Translations under genes and position numbers: made by a program
In this document: piece after piece, positions 10,336-22,460 of the stretch
Numbering within the stretch: position 1 is the stretch's first letter
Layout of the letters: each line of letters begins with the position of its first letter
Assembly (NCBI RefSeq): GCF_905220365.1
Contig: NC_061153.1
Span: 4,112,001-4,176,000 of the forward strand
DNA from: Vanessa cardui
Lineage: Eukaryota; Arthropoda; Insecta; Lepidoptera; Nymphalidae
Length of the DNA: 64,000 nt
Direction of reading: 5' to 3'
The notes under the pieces: generated by a model
The model's database searches: none
Told to the model about the DNA's origin: nothing
The model's input: the letters and a program-made list of their open reading frames with translations, nothing else

Positions 10336-13242
10336 TATTTAATTTTATATTTACTAGCATGTTATTATGGCCCATTAGTTTTTAAATTCGATAATCTTAA
10401 TTTTTATTACCAAAATGTACGTGGACTAAAAACTAAAACTAAGAATTTTTATATCAATCTATCTACCCATAACTATGATGTAATTGTACTTACGGAGACT
10501 TGGCTTAACAGCAGCGTTTATGATTCAGAACTCTTCGACGATAGATATATCGTGTATAGGAGGGATCGTGAAACCAGTTCCTATAATATTCGCAAAGATG
10601 GTGGAGAAGTCCTAATTGCAGTTTCAAAACACCTTAAATCGGTAAGACGTTCCGAATATGAAAGCACGTGCGAGGATCTTTGGGTAAGCATTGAATTTAA
10701 AACTTCACGTAAAACAATCGACTATTTAAACATATGCGCTATCTATCTACCCCCACCATTAAAAAATGAAACTCTTATGACTTTCACTATACAGTCTCAA
10801 AAGGCAATTGACTTAAATAAACACACAATAATTTTAGGAGACTTTAATTTGAGTAATATGAAATGGTCGGAGTCAGGTGCCAATTCAAATCTCTCCGAAA
10901 CTTGTGCAACTTTACTTGAATTCACTTCAATTAATGATTTAACACAGTATAATAATATTTTAAACAGCAAAGATAAAGTTCTTGATTTGTTACTCAGCAA
11001 TACTTATTTTAGCAAAACAATTCGTTGCACCAGACCTTTAATAAACGAAGATCCATTACATCCGGCTTTGGAATTTTGTGCTCCTCTTAAGGCAGTTACT
11101 CACTTATAAGTTAAGTGTATTAGTAGACCCAATTTTTTTAAAGCAGATTACGACATGATATTGGAGCATATTTTCTCAATTGATTGGAAGCATGAACTTC
11201 AGAAGTGCTTATCAGTTAATCAAATGTTAGATTACTTTTACAAAACTTTAAGAGAAATAATCAAAAATTGCGTACCTATGAAAAGACCACGTAACTCAAA
11301 ATATCCCACGTGGTATTCTCCACACCTGATTCGTCTCTTTAAAGAAAAATATAAACTCCATCGTAAAATCAAAAAATTGAACAATCCTCTTGACTGCTTA
11401 TATTTTGACAGACTTCGCGACAAGTGTCATAAATTATCAGTTGAATGTTATAATGAATATATAGCAATGCTTGAAAGATCTATTCAATCTAACCCCAGAG
11501 TTTTTTGGTCGTTTATCAAAGCTAAGAGAAGAGGTAGTAGTTCTTATCCAGCCAAAATGCAACTCGACAGTAAAGTTGCTTCTGATGGTAAAGAAATATG
11601 TAACTTATTTGCTGAAAATTTTGTACAAGTATTTTCAAAGTCCGATAACAATAAAAAAACATCTTACAGTGGTAATACCTCTTCAAATTTCCTTTGTCAA
11701 CTTTCATTTAATACATCAGAAGTTTATAAATCACTTAAAACACTTGATGAACGCAAGGGGTCAGGTAGTGATAATCTTCCGCCGGTATTTATAAAAAGAT
11801 GTGCTAAAGCACTAGCTTTACCTGTTACTTTAATTTTTAATCGTTCATTAAAAGATGGAGTTTTTCCTGATCTATGGAAAGTAGCTTTGATACTTCCAAT
11901 ATTTAAATCTGGTGAAAAGCATCTGGTCAGTAATTACAGACCAATCTCGTTACTTTCAACTTTAGGCAAAGTTTTTGAAAAAATGATCACTGAAAGATTG
12001 TCATGGTATCTGAAACATCAAATCACCCCCCACCAACATGGTTTTTTAAAGTCAAGATCAACCACCACTAACTTATTGTGTTTTACTTCCGCTTTATCCG
12101 AGAATGTTGATAACCGAATACCTGTAGATGTAATATACACAGATTTTAGTAAAGCTTTTGATAAAGTTGATCATTTGCTTTTAATACACAAACTTTCACA
12201 ATTTGGTGTAGGTGGAGCGCTCCTCAATTGGTTTACATCATATTTGCAGAATAGAAGTTTCAAGGTCGTCATCAATGGTCATTGTTCGGACAGTTTTGAA
12301 GTGGTGTCAGGCGTTCCGCAGGGTTCACATCTCGGACCTATTCTTTTTAACGTATTTATTAATGACATCACAACATGTTTTTACCACTCCAATTACTACT
12401 TATTTGCCGATGATCTTAAATTAATGAAACCAATATTTGCAAACGATGATGTAAATAAATTGCAAGAAGATATCAATAGATTGGAGATTTGGTGTAGGGA
12501 TAACAATATGAATCTTAATATAAAAAAATGTCACTGTATACAATTTACCCGAAATAAAAAAGCTGAGCCGAATAAATATTACATCAACAAACAACAAATC
12601 TCACTATTGCACTGTGTACGAGACCTTGGAGTTACTTTAGACTCAAAGCTGAGATACGACACACATATATTTAATATTGTATCTAAGGGATTTAAAATTC
12701 TTGGTTTTACACTCCATAATATGAAGGACTTCAAGAACAATTCTACCAAAATCAAAATATTCATGACCCTGGTTCTTCCCATACTCGAATATAATAGCAC
12801 TATATGGAATCCTCAATATAATATCCAAATCAATAGATTAGAAAAAGTACAAAAACGCTTTCTTCACCATCTATCTTTCAAAGATTTACAGGCTAAAAAC
12901 ATCAAAAGTTACAACGATAGACTTAAATTTTATCACATGACCTCTTTTACAACTCGTAGAATTATTATAGATCTTACAGTTCTACACAAAATTATACATG
13001 GGGTGACTGATTATAGTAATCTTCTACATAAGCTCAATATCAATGTTCCTTCTCGCTTGCCTCGTTTAAAAGCTTATAACCTTTTAAATATTCCGACATT
13101 TAATTCAAACCTAGGACATAACGCTGCTGTTCCAAGGCTCTGTAGACAATATAACAAACTTTCTAGATGTAATATCGAACTCGATATTCATCGTTACAGC
13201 TTGCTCAAATTCAGAGTGTGTCTCAATAAAATTCTAACGTGA
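10336..13242 (+). pseudogene. J1 ORF2: endonuclease-reverse transcriptase with one internal stop
   Basis: The frame opens after a TAG at 10333-10335 and has no obvious early ATG. Endonuclease motifs are FYYQNVRGL, VLTETWL, CAIYLPPP and LGDFN. An in-frame TAA at 11107-11109, near the end of the endonuclease, is the only stop; reading then continues to a TGA at 13240-13242. The reverse transcriptase shows NYRPISLLSTL, the DFSKAFDKVDH catalytic motif, SGVPQGSHLGP and FADD near 12405. The thumb and C-terminal region follow. No RNase H. Length is normal for this LINE type, and one base change separates it from a full frame. Confidence 0.85.
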
Positions 13243-13505
13243 TATTATTATTAATAAAAAGTTTAGTTTATAAGCTTTTTCCTAATTTTAAGATTTTAAT
13301 TTGTATTTGTATTTTTACTTCCATTTATTACTTTTTCACTTTTATTTTCTTTATGTTTAAATATTTTTTTTTTCCTGTGCATGATGTGGTCTCCTATAAT
13401 TGAAGGAGCACATAACTTGTGTAACCTTTATACCGTTTTATTTTGAATGTGTAATTAGTGTGTATCCTTTGTTGGGGACTCATAAATAAATAAATAAAAA
13501 AAAAT
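13243..13505 (+). other. J1 3' untranslated region and tail
   Basis: AT-rich 3' UTR ending in AAATAAATAAATAAAAAAAAA at about 13484-13505, a simple-repeat tail typical of LINE insertion 3' ends. Confidence 0.65.
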
Positions 13506-13994
13506 TATTTAAGGTTAATTATAATGTAAAATATCAATCCCTTACACGTAACTTTAAACGCACATTAAAAAAAAACTAAGGGTTTCCTCTTAGGGGGTAA
13601 ATTTCGAGAGAGGGGAGCAACCCCTTTAAGAACCAACCCCTACTATCATGAAATTCGGGATGCGAATTTCTAATGCCGACCCTTATTCTGTACCTTAGAA
13701 CTACAATTAATAGTTTTCATAGTAATATATAATTGATATATAGAGGAACTCATGCGCCAAGGAAACGACTACAATTATAATTAACTCTTTTATAATGCCA
13801 TTCATATTAATATAAGCCACCGCATATTGTTTTATATTGATATTATTTACTAGATACATTATGTAATTAAATTGTATTAATAATAAAAAAAACTAAAAAA
13901 CGAAACAAAAAAATTGAATTTAATAACATAATAGTAAGGACTAACGAGTACCCAAGGCTTTGTTTAACTGGTACGCATAAATATTTTTTTAATT
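13506..13994. other. Unassigned sequence between J1 and LINE C
   Basis: Mostly AT-rich. A GC-richer stretch at about 13575-13690 (GGTTTCCTCTTAGGGGG, then GGGGAGCAACCCC) looks like part of an unidentified dispersed repeat. No open frame of interest. Confidence 0.35.
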
Positions 13995-14080
13995 TTAAAT
14001 TATATTTGTGCCAACCTGACTTGCACCAAAAATTTTATTAATGTCCGTATCAGTCCAAATTCGGTGGGCTGATGTACCTG
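13995..14080 (-). pseudogene. LINE C ORF1, C-terminal end (FP-type), downstream of the Harbinger
   Basis: On the minus strand this continues the FP-type ORF1 of 23673-23996. After removal of the Harbinger and one CTG/CAG duplication, the frame reads VRREP-GTSAHRI and goes on through DINKIFGASQ to a TAA at 13995-13997. A closing DL/IxKIFG segment is typical for the end of FP-type LINE ORF1 proteins. Only 86 bp lie on this side of the insertion. Confidence 0.7.
14078..14080. repeat. Harbinger target-site duplication, left copy (CTG)
   Basis: Three-base duplication matching CTG at 23673-23675. A 3-bp TSD is characteristic of PIF/Harbinger elements. It is supported by the rejoined ORF1 frame. 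Confidence 0.7.
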
Positions 14081-14470
14081 AGGGCTTAGCCAAGTTGACA
14101 TTCTACAATCGTAATCGCTAATAGAAAACTAAACAAATGTATGGGCATGACGTCATCTCAACGCTAAGTCACGTGGTCATAACAAACGAATAGAAAAGTC
14201 GTAGACAAGTTGACAATCGTTCAAAGTGATAGAATTGAATGTAATCGTTTCTACAACGATAATCGCTAACTCCATACAAAATGGTAGCCAAGTTGCAGTT
14301 TTGACAAGCGCGGACGAAAAGATTTCGAAGATTTTGATCGATAACTAAGCGATCTTTAAGACCCAATAGTTAACGCTAAAAAAATGGCGTCTTATATGAT
14401 GACCGATAAGTGTTTTGTTTATTAAACCTAATTTTAAAACATTTTTACCTTTTTAATGCATACTTTAAAT
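14081..14470 (+). repeat. Harbinger left terminal and subterminal repeats
   Basis: After the TIR, motif variants recur: TCTACAATCGTAATCGCTAA near 14102, GACAAGTTGACAATCG near 14204, CTACAACGATAATCGCTAA near 14252 and TAGCCAAGTTGC near 14285. Such subterminal repeats are possible transposase-binding sites. Confidence 0.55.
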
Positions 14471-15493
14471 ATGTTGTGGTGTGCTCGTAATGAAAAAGTG
14501 CGGCTTAGGCGCAAAAAAAAAACATAAATCATCAGTGCAAGAAGAAAATACTTTCGGCTAGATAAAACTATTTTCGAAGCCCTTTGTCGTGCACGATACG
14601 ACACAAGATTTCGTTAAAAGGAACAAAAGAGATTCCTTCTAAAGTTAAGGTAAGTGATTAATAATCTGACTGATATTTTTTTATAATTATTATGGACTAT
14701 CAGCAGTCGCAACACTTACTCATGTAATAATGAACTCATTCACACTTAACATAAAGTGTGCGACATATTATTAAGTATATATTTATATATATTATTCTAT
14801 ATCTTGTGTACATAAATATATAATAATAATATCATAAATACCAAAAAATACTAAATATTGCAATATTAAATATTCTATAATATAGTATATTGTTTTATTG
14901 GACATGTCTATCATAAATTTAATTTCCTTAATTTTTGTGTTTTTGTAGGTGCTGTGCACTTTTAGTTTCCTAACTAAAGGATCAGCGAAATGATGGTGTC
15001 AATCATCTTTCCCAATGGATTATGCATGCATTAGAAGTTTTTAATGCTTTGAACCACTGCTATCATAGAAAAATGGATCATGTACAGGAAAACTCAATAA
15101 GATACAGCATTTATAAGAGTAAATATTAAACATTACAATATTTAAATTATCAAGTGCATTTAATAAACATAACATTTTAATTTACAAGGTTACTAAGAAG
15201 CTTTGACTCTTCCGGTGTAATTCATCCAATCTATAGCAGTTTACTTGTGACTAACTAAAATTTTAAACTATTTTTCAGGTGAGTCTGGATATCCACAACA
15301 CCCTTGGCCGATGACAACTATCCTCAATGCCGTTCATGACTTTAGGGAAGATACACTCAAATGCATGTGCAAGCCCAAGAGTGCTGTTTTGTATTACTCA
15401 AAGCACAGTGGAGATCTTTGCTTTAGAGACAGGGTTCTTCACTATTGTCCTCATGTAGCAATAAAATTTAAAATGGCATGTTGTGAATTATAA
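14470..15493 (+). pseudogene. HARBI1-like nuclease (Harbinger transposase), three-exon remnant
   Basis: Exon 1 (about 14470-14649) includes RLDKTIFEALC and ends before a GTAAGTG donor at 14650. Exon 2 starts after the TTTGTAG acceptor at 14949. Across this junction the frame reads SKVK-VLCTFSFLTKGS, matching the HARBI1 block before the DDE nuclease. Exon 2 then degrades, with a stop near 14990 and a frame change. Exon 3 starts after a TTTTTCAG acceptor at 15279 with GESGYPQHPWPMTTIL, where functional proteins read GDSGYPL.PWLMTP, so the D that belongs to the catalytic triad is changed to E. Much of the segment after this is missing. It ends RVLHYCPHVAIKF...ACCEL. The gene is inactive. Confidence 0.7.
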
Positions 15494-15775
15494 GATATAG
15501 CTTTACAACCTAGTCTTACCACCACCCCAACCACTTACCGCTGCATATGATAATGGAGATGATAAAATTATGCAAGATCCCACACCCATTGCCTTTGTAG
15601 GTAACCAAAGTGAATCTTAAGAATAGCCATGCTAAGTTGTTTATTGAATAGGATATAGTTAATTTATTTAACCTCTAATATGATTTTATTTTACATTTCC
15701 TAATTACAAATTAACTTTTTATGTACTTTTTACTTAATTAATCTTATCTAAATAATAAGTTATTCATTGTATTTA
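15494..15775. other. Harbinger internal sequence, no gene seen
   Basis: AT-rich sequence after the transposase remnant. The translation just after 15493 may be degraded transposase C-terminus. The Helitron interrupts at 15775/15776. Confidence 0.4.
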
Positions 15776-15894
15776 TCTATACTTATAATAAATCTGTAGA
15801 GAGGCCATTTCTGTACATGAAATTTATTTAAAAAAAAACTATCAAGGGATGATAAGGGATCGCTACTGGTGCCAAAAATGCAATCAGTAAAATT

Positions 15895-15897
<3 letters not shown>

Positions 15898-15931
<34 letters not shown>

Positions 15932-15932
15932 A
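15898..15932 (+). repeat. (GTCT)n microsatellite
   Basis: About eight GTCT units in the 5' region of the Helitron, a common feature of lepidopteran Helitron 5' ends. Confidence 0.9.
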
Positions 15933-16494
15933 TATTCGTTATAGAAACAAAAACTACTCGACGGATTTTAACGAAATTTGGCACAATTATTCTTCCTACT
16001 CCTGGGCAGGTTATAGTATACTTTTCATTACGCTACGATCAATAGGAGTAGAGCAGTGAAGGGAAATATTGGGAAAATGGGAGAAGTTACTCCATTTTTT
16101 AAGCTTCCGTCGCGTGTGCAGCCTTAATGGTTAAAGCTACATAGAAATCATGTACGACACAAATGTTCTTAAATTATTATATAAAAATAAATTCCTCGAC
16201 AGCATATGTCTATCTTTCATAGTTGACTCACAATAACACGTGAAACTTCCGGAAGCTTAGCAATTCGGCGCTTTCTGACTATATTTGTCTACTCTTACGT
16301 TTACAATACTCTCACTCATCCCTAATTACAAAAGTTCACATTATTACCTATTCAATAAAAAAAAGAATCATGTAAATCGGTGTAGAAACACCAAAGTTAT
16401 ACATGAAATACGCTATAAGTCATCGCGCGTGAATACAGAATCATGCCATAAGGATTATTTTTGTGTATCGGTTGCCGCGTTCGACGCGCTACGC

Positions 16495-16750
16495 CGCGGG
16501 AGGTATAAAAAGGCGGCGGGTCCGCGCGCGAGCTCCCCACCGATTTCGTTCTGAGCCGAGGTGCGATCTCATAGGAGACACCCTCAGGACGAACTTTAGT
16601 TTTAATTTAGTTTTAATTTAGAGCCCCGCGCTCAACCTCAGGGCAGGGGACATTAGTTCTCGCCCGAAAGTCAGGTGACGCTGTGAAGGCCAGTAGGGCC
16701 AACAGCAATACACAACACAAAAAAAAAAAAAAAAAAAGCGCGCGAGCTTC
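16495..16750 (+). promoter_or_regulatory. Promoter-like GC-rich island within the Helitron 5' region
   Basis: A consensus-like TATA box, TATAAAA at 16504-16510, sits in a very GC-rich context (GCGGCGGGTCCGCGCG), unlike its AT-rich surroundings. About 25-60 bp downstream lie possible initiator sequences. The island is followed by TTTTAATTTAGTTTTAATTTAG and a run of 19 As at 16719-16737. It could drive the RepHel gene that starts at 17125, or be captured sequence from elsewhere. No experiment or match is available here, so the role is inferred. Confidence 0.45.
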
Positions 16751-17124
16751 ATACAATATTTGGCTGTTGATGCGAATAGACGTTTAGAGTGTTCGACCTT
16801 ATTGACAGACAATAATTGTTATTTACCAACCGTGCTTTTCAGCGCGACTTTTAGTCTAAGCATATTATTAGTTAAAATTTTATTTCTTTATAAGTGAAGT
16901 AGTAGTAGGTACGCATTTTAGTTATTGTGGTAGTGTTTAATTATATTAATAGTTTATTTTCGTAATTATCATATAATAATAATTATTACTATATAAGTAT
17001 ATCATATAATTATTACTATATATGTAAGTAGTGTTTAATTATATACCATATTTAGTTATTATATAATATTAATAGGTTTCGTAAGTGTAAGGTAGCTTTG
17101 GTTACTGTTGATTGAAAATACACA

Positions 17125-20100
17125 ATGCCACATAAAAAAAGACCATCTTTATCTCGAAATTCGAGAGATGCTAAGAGGATGAGAAATGCGCGTTCTCAAG
17201 AATCGGCAGAGGAAAGAGCACATCGGTTAAACTCTATGAGAGTTAGTGCCTCAACTTCTCGAGCCAATGAAAGCTCTTCAGAGAGAGAGATGCGATTAGC
17301 AGCTGACAGAGAGAGACGAGCTACATCACGGGCGTCTCAAAGCTTTTCTCAACGAGAGCTGAGGCTTACCATTGACCGAGAACAACATGTGTTATCCCGA
17401 GCAGCTGAAACTGCTTCACAGCGAGAATTGCGTCTCACAGCTGACCGCGAACGACAAACTTTATCTCGCGAGTCTGAAACATTTACTGAAAGGGAATTAC
17501 GTCTCACAGCTGACCGCGAACGGCATGCATTATCTCGCGAGTCAGAAACCTTCACTGAGAGGGAATTGCGTCTCACAGCTGACCGCGAACGGCATGCATT
17601 ATCTCGCGAGTCAGAAACCTTCACTGAGAGGGAATTGCGTCTCACAGCTGACCGCGAACGTCATATATTGTCTCGCGAGTCAGAAACCTTCACTGAGAGG
17701 GAATTGCGTCTCACAGCTGACCGCGAACGTCATATATTGTCTCGCGAGTCAGAAACCTCCACTGAGAGGGAATTGCGTCTCACAGCTGACCGCGAACGTC
17801 ATATTTTATCTCGAGAATCTGAAACTTTTACTCAATATGAAGACCGTTTGACAAATGATAGGGTGCACCACAATATTATTAGATCTCTCGAAGATGAACA
17901 TGAGCATGAACAACGACTAGAGTCGGTACGCGAACATTACAATTCTTTGAGACAAGAACGATTCATAAGTTTGTCTAATGAAAGATTAAGAATCGAAAAT
18001 ATTCGGTCTCTTGAAACGGACGAACAGCGAGAGGCCCGTCTTACTGCAGACAGATTTCGACATAGTCTTAATAACTTAGATGTATACATAGAAGACCAAC
18101 CTAGAAATACGGTGGCATGGTCCGACAAATATAAAAGTGGGTTTGCTTATAACCTCACAATTGATTACAAATCATCTTCTGTAATAGGCGATATGAACGT
18201 GGTATGTTCTTTTTGTAATGCTTCAAAGTGGAGTAAGGAGTCGGCTGGTTTCTGTTGTTCTGGAGGCAAAATAAATTTGCCTTCATTCGAAGACCCACCG
18301 GAACCTTTGAAATCACTACTTTTGGGGGAACATGTGCAATCTAAACAGTTTTTAGACAACATTCGCACTTATAATAGTGCATTTCAGATGACATCCTTTG
18401 GTGCGCAACAAATCTCCGAAGGTCCTTTTATGCCTACTTTTAAGATACAAGGTCAAGTTTACCATTTGATAGGATCTCTTTTGCCTGAAGACCAACCTAA
18501 GTTTCTTCAAATATATTTTGTATCCGACTACGACGAACAGTCGAATATAAGAAATCAATATTTCCCGAATTTAAATGCTGAACTCATTTCACAACTTCAG
18601 AACATGTTGCATCAGGTTAATTCGTATGTATGCAGTTTTAAATCGGCATTAGAAGCTCTTCCTGGAGATCATGATAACAATTATAAAATTGTTATAAATG
18701 CCGATAGGCGTCCAACGCAGGAGCACCCTGGGCGTTACAATCCACGAATGAAGTTGCTGTGGTATTGGTCGACCAGGAATGTGATAGGCGTGATATCGTT
18801 ATCCGTTCTAGAGACAATCGTTTGCAACGTATTTACGAAACCCACAGAGCTTACGACAGTTTGCAATATCCTTTGATATATTGTCGAGGGGAAGATGGTT
18901 ATAATTTTGCTTTATACCAAACTGATCCGCGTACAGGCGCACCTATTTATAATAAAAAGATTTCATGCCTTCAATTTTACTGTTACCACTTGCAAGTAAG
19001 ACGGAATAGGTTTGTATACTTGCAACGTTTTCGTGGCTTATTCAATCAGTTTATTGTAGACATGTACGCAAAAATTGAAACCGAAAGATTAGTTTACATA
19101 CGATCTAATCAAAGGCAGCTGCGCGCTGAAGAATACGTGCACCTTCGCGACGCCATGCAGCAAGATAATGATACGGTGAATATGGGCCGTTTAGTTATTT
19201 TGCCCTCTTCTTTTACTGGTGGTCCACGCTACATGCACGAACGTACTCAAGATGCTTTTTGTTACGTGAGAAAATATGGACGTCCCGACTTATTTATTAC
19301 TGTAACTACCAATCCTAAGTGGGATGAAATCACTCGGGAGCTTCTTGAGGGTCAAGCACCGCATGACCGTCATGATATCATCGCAAGAGTTTTTCATTTA
19401 AAATTAAAATCAATGATAGATCTACTTACCAAAGATAACATTTTTGGAGAAGTATTATGTTACATGTATAGTGTTGAATGGCAAAAACGCGGCTTACCCC
19501 ACGCACATATCCTGGTTTGGTTAAAAGATAAGGTTCGACCTAATGATGTAGACAGTTTAATCAGTGCTGAAATTCCAAGTCCGATTGCAGATCCTGAGTT
19601 ATACGACATTGTTAAATCTCATATGATACACGGTCCATGTGGTGTATTTAACGGAAATTCTCCTTGCATGCAAGACGGTCGTTGCACTAAAAGATATCCA
19701 AAAGCCTTAGTGGATGAAACTGTAACAGGACATGATGGATACCCATTATATCGTCGCCGTTCAAGAGATACTGGTGGTTTCACTGTTGAAAAGCGAGTAT
19801 CTGGACAACAGGTTATTTTAGACAATAGGTGGGTCGTTCCGTATTCTCCTGTGTTGTCCAGAGCATTTCAAGCTCACATAAATGTTGAAATGTGTAATAG
19901 TGTAGAGTCAATAAAATATATTTGTAAGTACATTAATAAGGGCAGTGACCAAGCTACATTTGCTTTGAGAAATGAACATGATGAAGTTACAAGATATCAG
20001 TCAGGCAGATATATAAGTTCTTCAGAAGCTGTGTGGCGGATCTTAAGTTTCAACATTCATGAAAGATTTCCACCTGTGACTCATCTGGATGTTCATCTTG

Positions 20101-22279
20101 AAGGTGGTCAACGTATATATTTCAACGCCGAAAATGTCACAGAACGGTTAGAGAACCCTAGACAAACAACTTAATTAGCATTCTTTCGACTTTGCCAAAC
20201 TGATGATTTTGCAAAATCTCTTTTATATGAGGAAGTTCCATCGTATTATACCTACGATAAGCAACGAGGTGTCTTTAATCGAAGACGCCGTGGCAGGCCT
20301 GTAGATGGTGAGTCAGGTATTTTCAAAGAACATGTTCTTGGCAGAGTATACGCCGTTCATCCTAACAACGCTGAGTGTTTCTATTTGCGATTATTATTAC
20401 ATACTGTGCGAGGACCACTCAATCAATCAAACAATCATTTATAGATTTGAGAAAAGTAGACGATGTTGTTTTTCCCACTTATCATGCAGCTTGCCAAGCG
20501 CGTCATTTGCTAGAAAATGATCAGCATTGGGATGACGCTTTAGCAGAATCCTGTGTTGGTGATAATCCAAGACGGTTACGTAATTTATTTGTAACATTAC
20601 TCACATTTTGTAATTTGTCAGATGCTGTACAATTATGGGAAAAATATAAAAACAAATTTTCAGAAGACTTTCTTAGAAATATATCTAACAACGATGAAGG
20701 CACAACTAATGATAATTTCCGTGATCTTGCCATAAATCAGTGCTTATTAGCTCTTCAGGATGAGTTAACAGCAGTTGGCGGTAAATCACTATGTGAATAT
20801 GGTTTGCCAACACCAACCTCAGTCGGAGAAGTAACTAATAGGGAATATTCCGCAGAGATTAGCTACAACTTAATGGAACTGCTGACAACATTAGAAAACG
20901 GTATCCCAATAATGACTGCAGAACAACGTTCAGTTTATGATCGCGTGTGCAGAAGTGTCCAAAATAATTTGGGAACAATATGGTTTTTAGATGCACCTGG
21001 AGGAACTGGAAAGACCTTTTTGACTAAATTAATATTGGCTTATGTTCGAAATCAACGTAAAATAGCTCTTGCCGTAGCTTCATCCGGGATAGCTGCAACA
21101 TTGCTACCAGGAGGTAAAACGGCTCACACAATGTTCAAAATACCAATTGATTTAGATTGCACGGAAAGTCCAACCTGTAGTATTTCAAGAAATAGTGACA
21201 AAGCTAAGGTATTACGCGAGTGTAATTTAATCATATGGGATGAATGTACGATGGCCCATCGAAAAGCAGTAGAAGCAGTAGATAGAACTTTAAGGGATAT
21301 AAGACAAAATGATCGACCAATGGGCGGTATCACGGTTTTATTTTGTGGTGATTTCCGACAAACCTTACCGGTAATACCACGGGGAACCCGAGCTGATGAG
21401 GTTAGGGCTTGCCTGAAAAGCTCTTATTTGTGGCGTGATATACAGTCGGTGCATTTGACTATAAACATGCGAGTGAGAACTGGAGATAACCCGGATGATA
21501 GTCAATTTTCTGATACATTATTAAAGATTGGTGAAGGTACCTATCCACAACTACACCAAGGAAAACTTATTCTGACGCCTGAATTATGTTGTATAGTGCA
21601 ATCTCAATCACATCTTATATCGTCAGTTTACGGTGACGTAACAAATATATTGAATAGGGACAATTCTTGGCTATGCGAAAGATCTATTTTAACTCCTCGC
21701 AATGATCAGGCAACTGAGATTAATAACAAAATACTGTCGAACATACAGGGGGAAAGCAAAGTTTATAGATCAATAAATAGAATGGTCGATGAACAAGAAA
21801 CTATTAATTACCCGATAGAATTTTTAAATTCTTTAAATATGCCCGGACTTCCTTCTCACGAAATTTGTTTAAAAATTGGCATTCCGATTATTCTACTCCG
21901 AAATTTAAGACCACCAAAACTTTGCAATGGAACTCGACTAAAAGTAACCCAGTTGCAACAAAATATAATCGAGGCTCAAATTTTAACAGGTTGCGGTGCA
22001 GGAGAAACCGTCTTTATTCCCAGAATACCCTTAATACCAAATCATTTTCCATTCCAATTTAAAAGGACGCAATTCCCAGTTTCGGTGTGTTATGCAATGA
22101 CAATTAATAAGGCTCAAGGGCAGACTTTTCATGTTGCCGGAGTAGATCTCTGTGTCAGTTGTTTCTCTCATGGTCAGTTATACGTTGCTCTTTCCCGTGT
22201 TAGCAGTTCTAGAAATCTTTATGTTCACGTGCCGGACGGGTCAACTTTCAATATAGTTTACCCGGAAGCTTTGCGCTAA
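17125..22279 (+). pseudogene. RepHel: Rep (HUH) plus Pif1-type helicase, three lesions
   Basis: RepHel proteins nick, replicate and re-ligate Helitron DNA in rolling-circle fashion. The N-terminus (true ATG at 17125) is arginine/glutamate-rich and contains the 23-residue repeats. A Helitron-like N domain follows (YCRGEDGYNF, PDLFITVTTNPKWDEI). The HUH motif (PHAHIL) is at about 19498, and the two-tyrosine motif (KYICKYINKG) at about 19917-19931. The helicase has Walker A GGTGKTF near 21000, Walker B IIWDEC near 21232 and the C-terminal TINKAQGQT and ALSRV motifs. Lesions are a frameshift near 18745, an in-frame TAA at 20172-20174, and a frameshift near 20415 in a CAATCAATCAAACAATCA run. The catalytic residues themselves are still present. 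Confidence 0.9.
17420..17830 (+). repeat. 69-bp in-frame tandem repeat in RepHel
   Basis: About five to six close copies of a 69-bp unit encoding 23 residues (core RELRLTADRERH.LSRESET), with more diverged units on both sides from about 17280 to 18060. The last copies are nearly identical, suggesting recent unequal exchange or slippage. Confidence 0.85.
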
Positions 22280-22460
22280 AGTATTTTGGTTCTATAGGTA
22301 CTTAAGCCCCATGTGAACGTGATGAAAATAATATTACCAATACATTTTAATTTAATAACACACAAGGAGTTACACGTTGACGAAGTCACAGGCACAGCTA
22401 TCTATACTTTTCTGCCGGAAGTCACTATTCCACGCGGACGAAGTCGCGGGCAAAAGCTAG
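22280..22460 (+). other. Helitron 3' region and terminal hairpin
   Basis: Short 3' UTR, then CGCGGACGAAGTCGCGGGC at about 22434-22451, able to fold as the 3' terminal hairpin, then AAAAGCTAG. This terminus is widespread in lepidopteran Helitrons and is the transposition terminator. Confidence 0.75.

Larger units (their letters stand above)
8750..13505 (+). mobile_element. J1: near-complete non-LTR retrotransposon (Jockey/CR1-group)
   Basis: A contiguous LINE: about 470 bp of 5' UTR, ORF1 (9221-10330), ORF2 (10336-13242), a 3' UTR, and a tail of AAATAAATAAATAAA followed by As ending at about 13505. The 5' boundary is an estimate, because I could not find a clear TSD. It is the best preserved LINE in the window, with an intact ORF1 and a single stop in ORF2. 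Element D at 28300-30556 is a diverged relative, with matching YYQN(V/I)RG endonuclease start and DFS(K/S)AFDKVDH RT motif. Confidence 0.75.
15776..22460 (+). mobile_element. Autonomous-type Helitron (RepHel), inactivated
   Basis: The 5' end starts TCTATACTTATAATAAATC, with the 5' TC typical of Helitrons, preceded by A. The 3' end is GCGGGCAAAAGCTAG (CTAG ending at 22460), followed by T, with a GC-rich hairpin-forming segment just before it. Insertion between A and T without target duplication is the Helitron rule. The 6.7 kb element encodes one RepHel protein (17125-22279) with a HUH replication-initiator domain and a Pif1-type helicase. It lies inside the Harbinger, whose TIRs are on its two sides. 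Confidence 0.85.

Noticed and set aside
14169..14366. 65-codon minus-strand frame
   Set aside because: It lies in the Harbinger subterminal repeats and has no domain.
17420..17830. Regular direct repeats resembling a CRISPR-like array
   Set aside because: Units are contiguous 69-bp coding repeats without unique spacers, in a eukaryotic Helitron gene.
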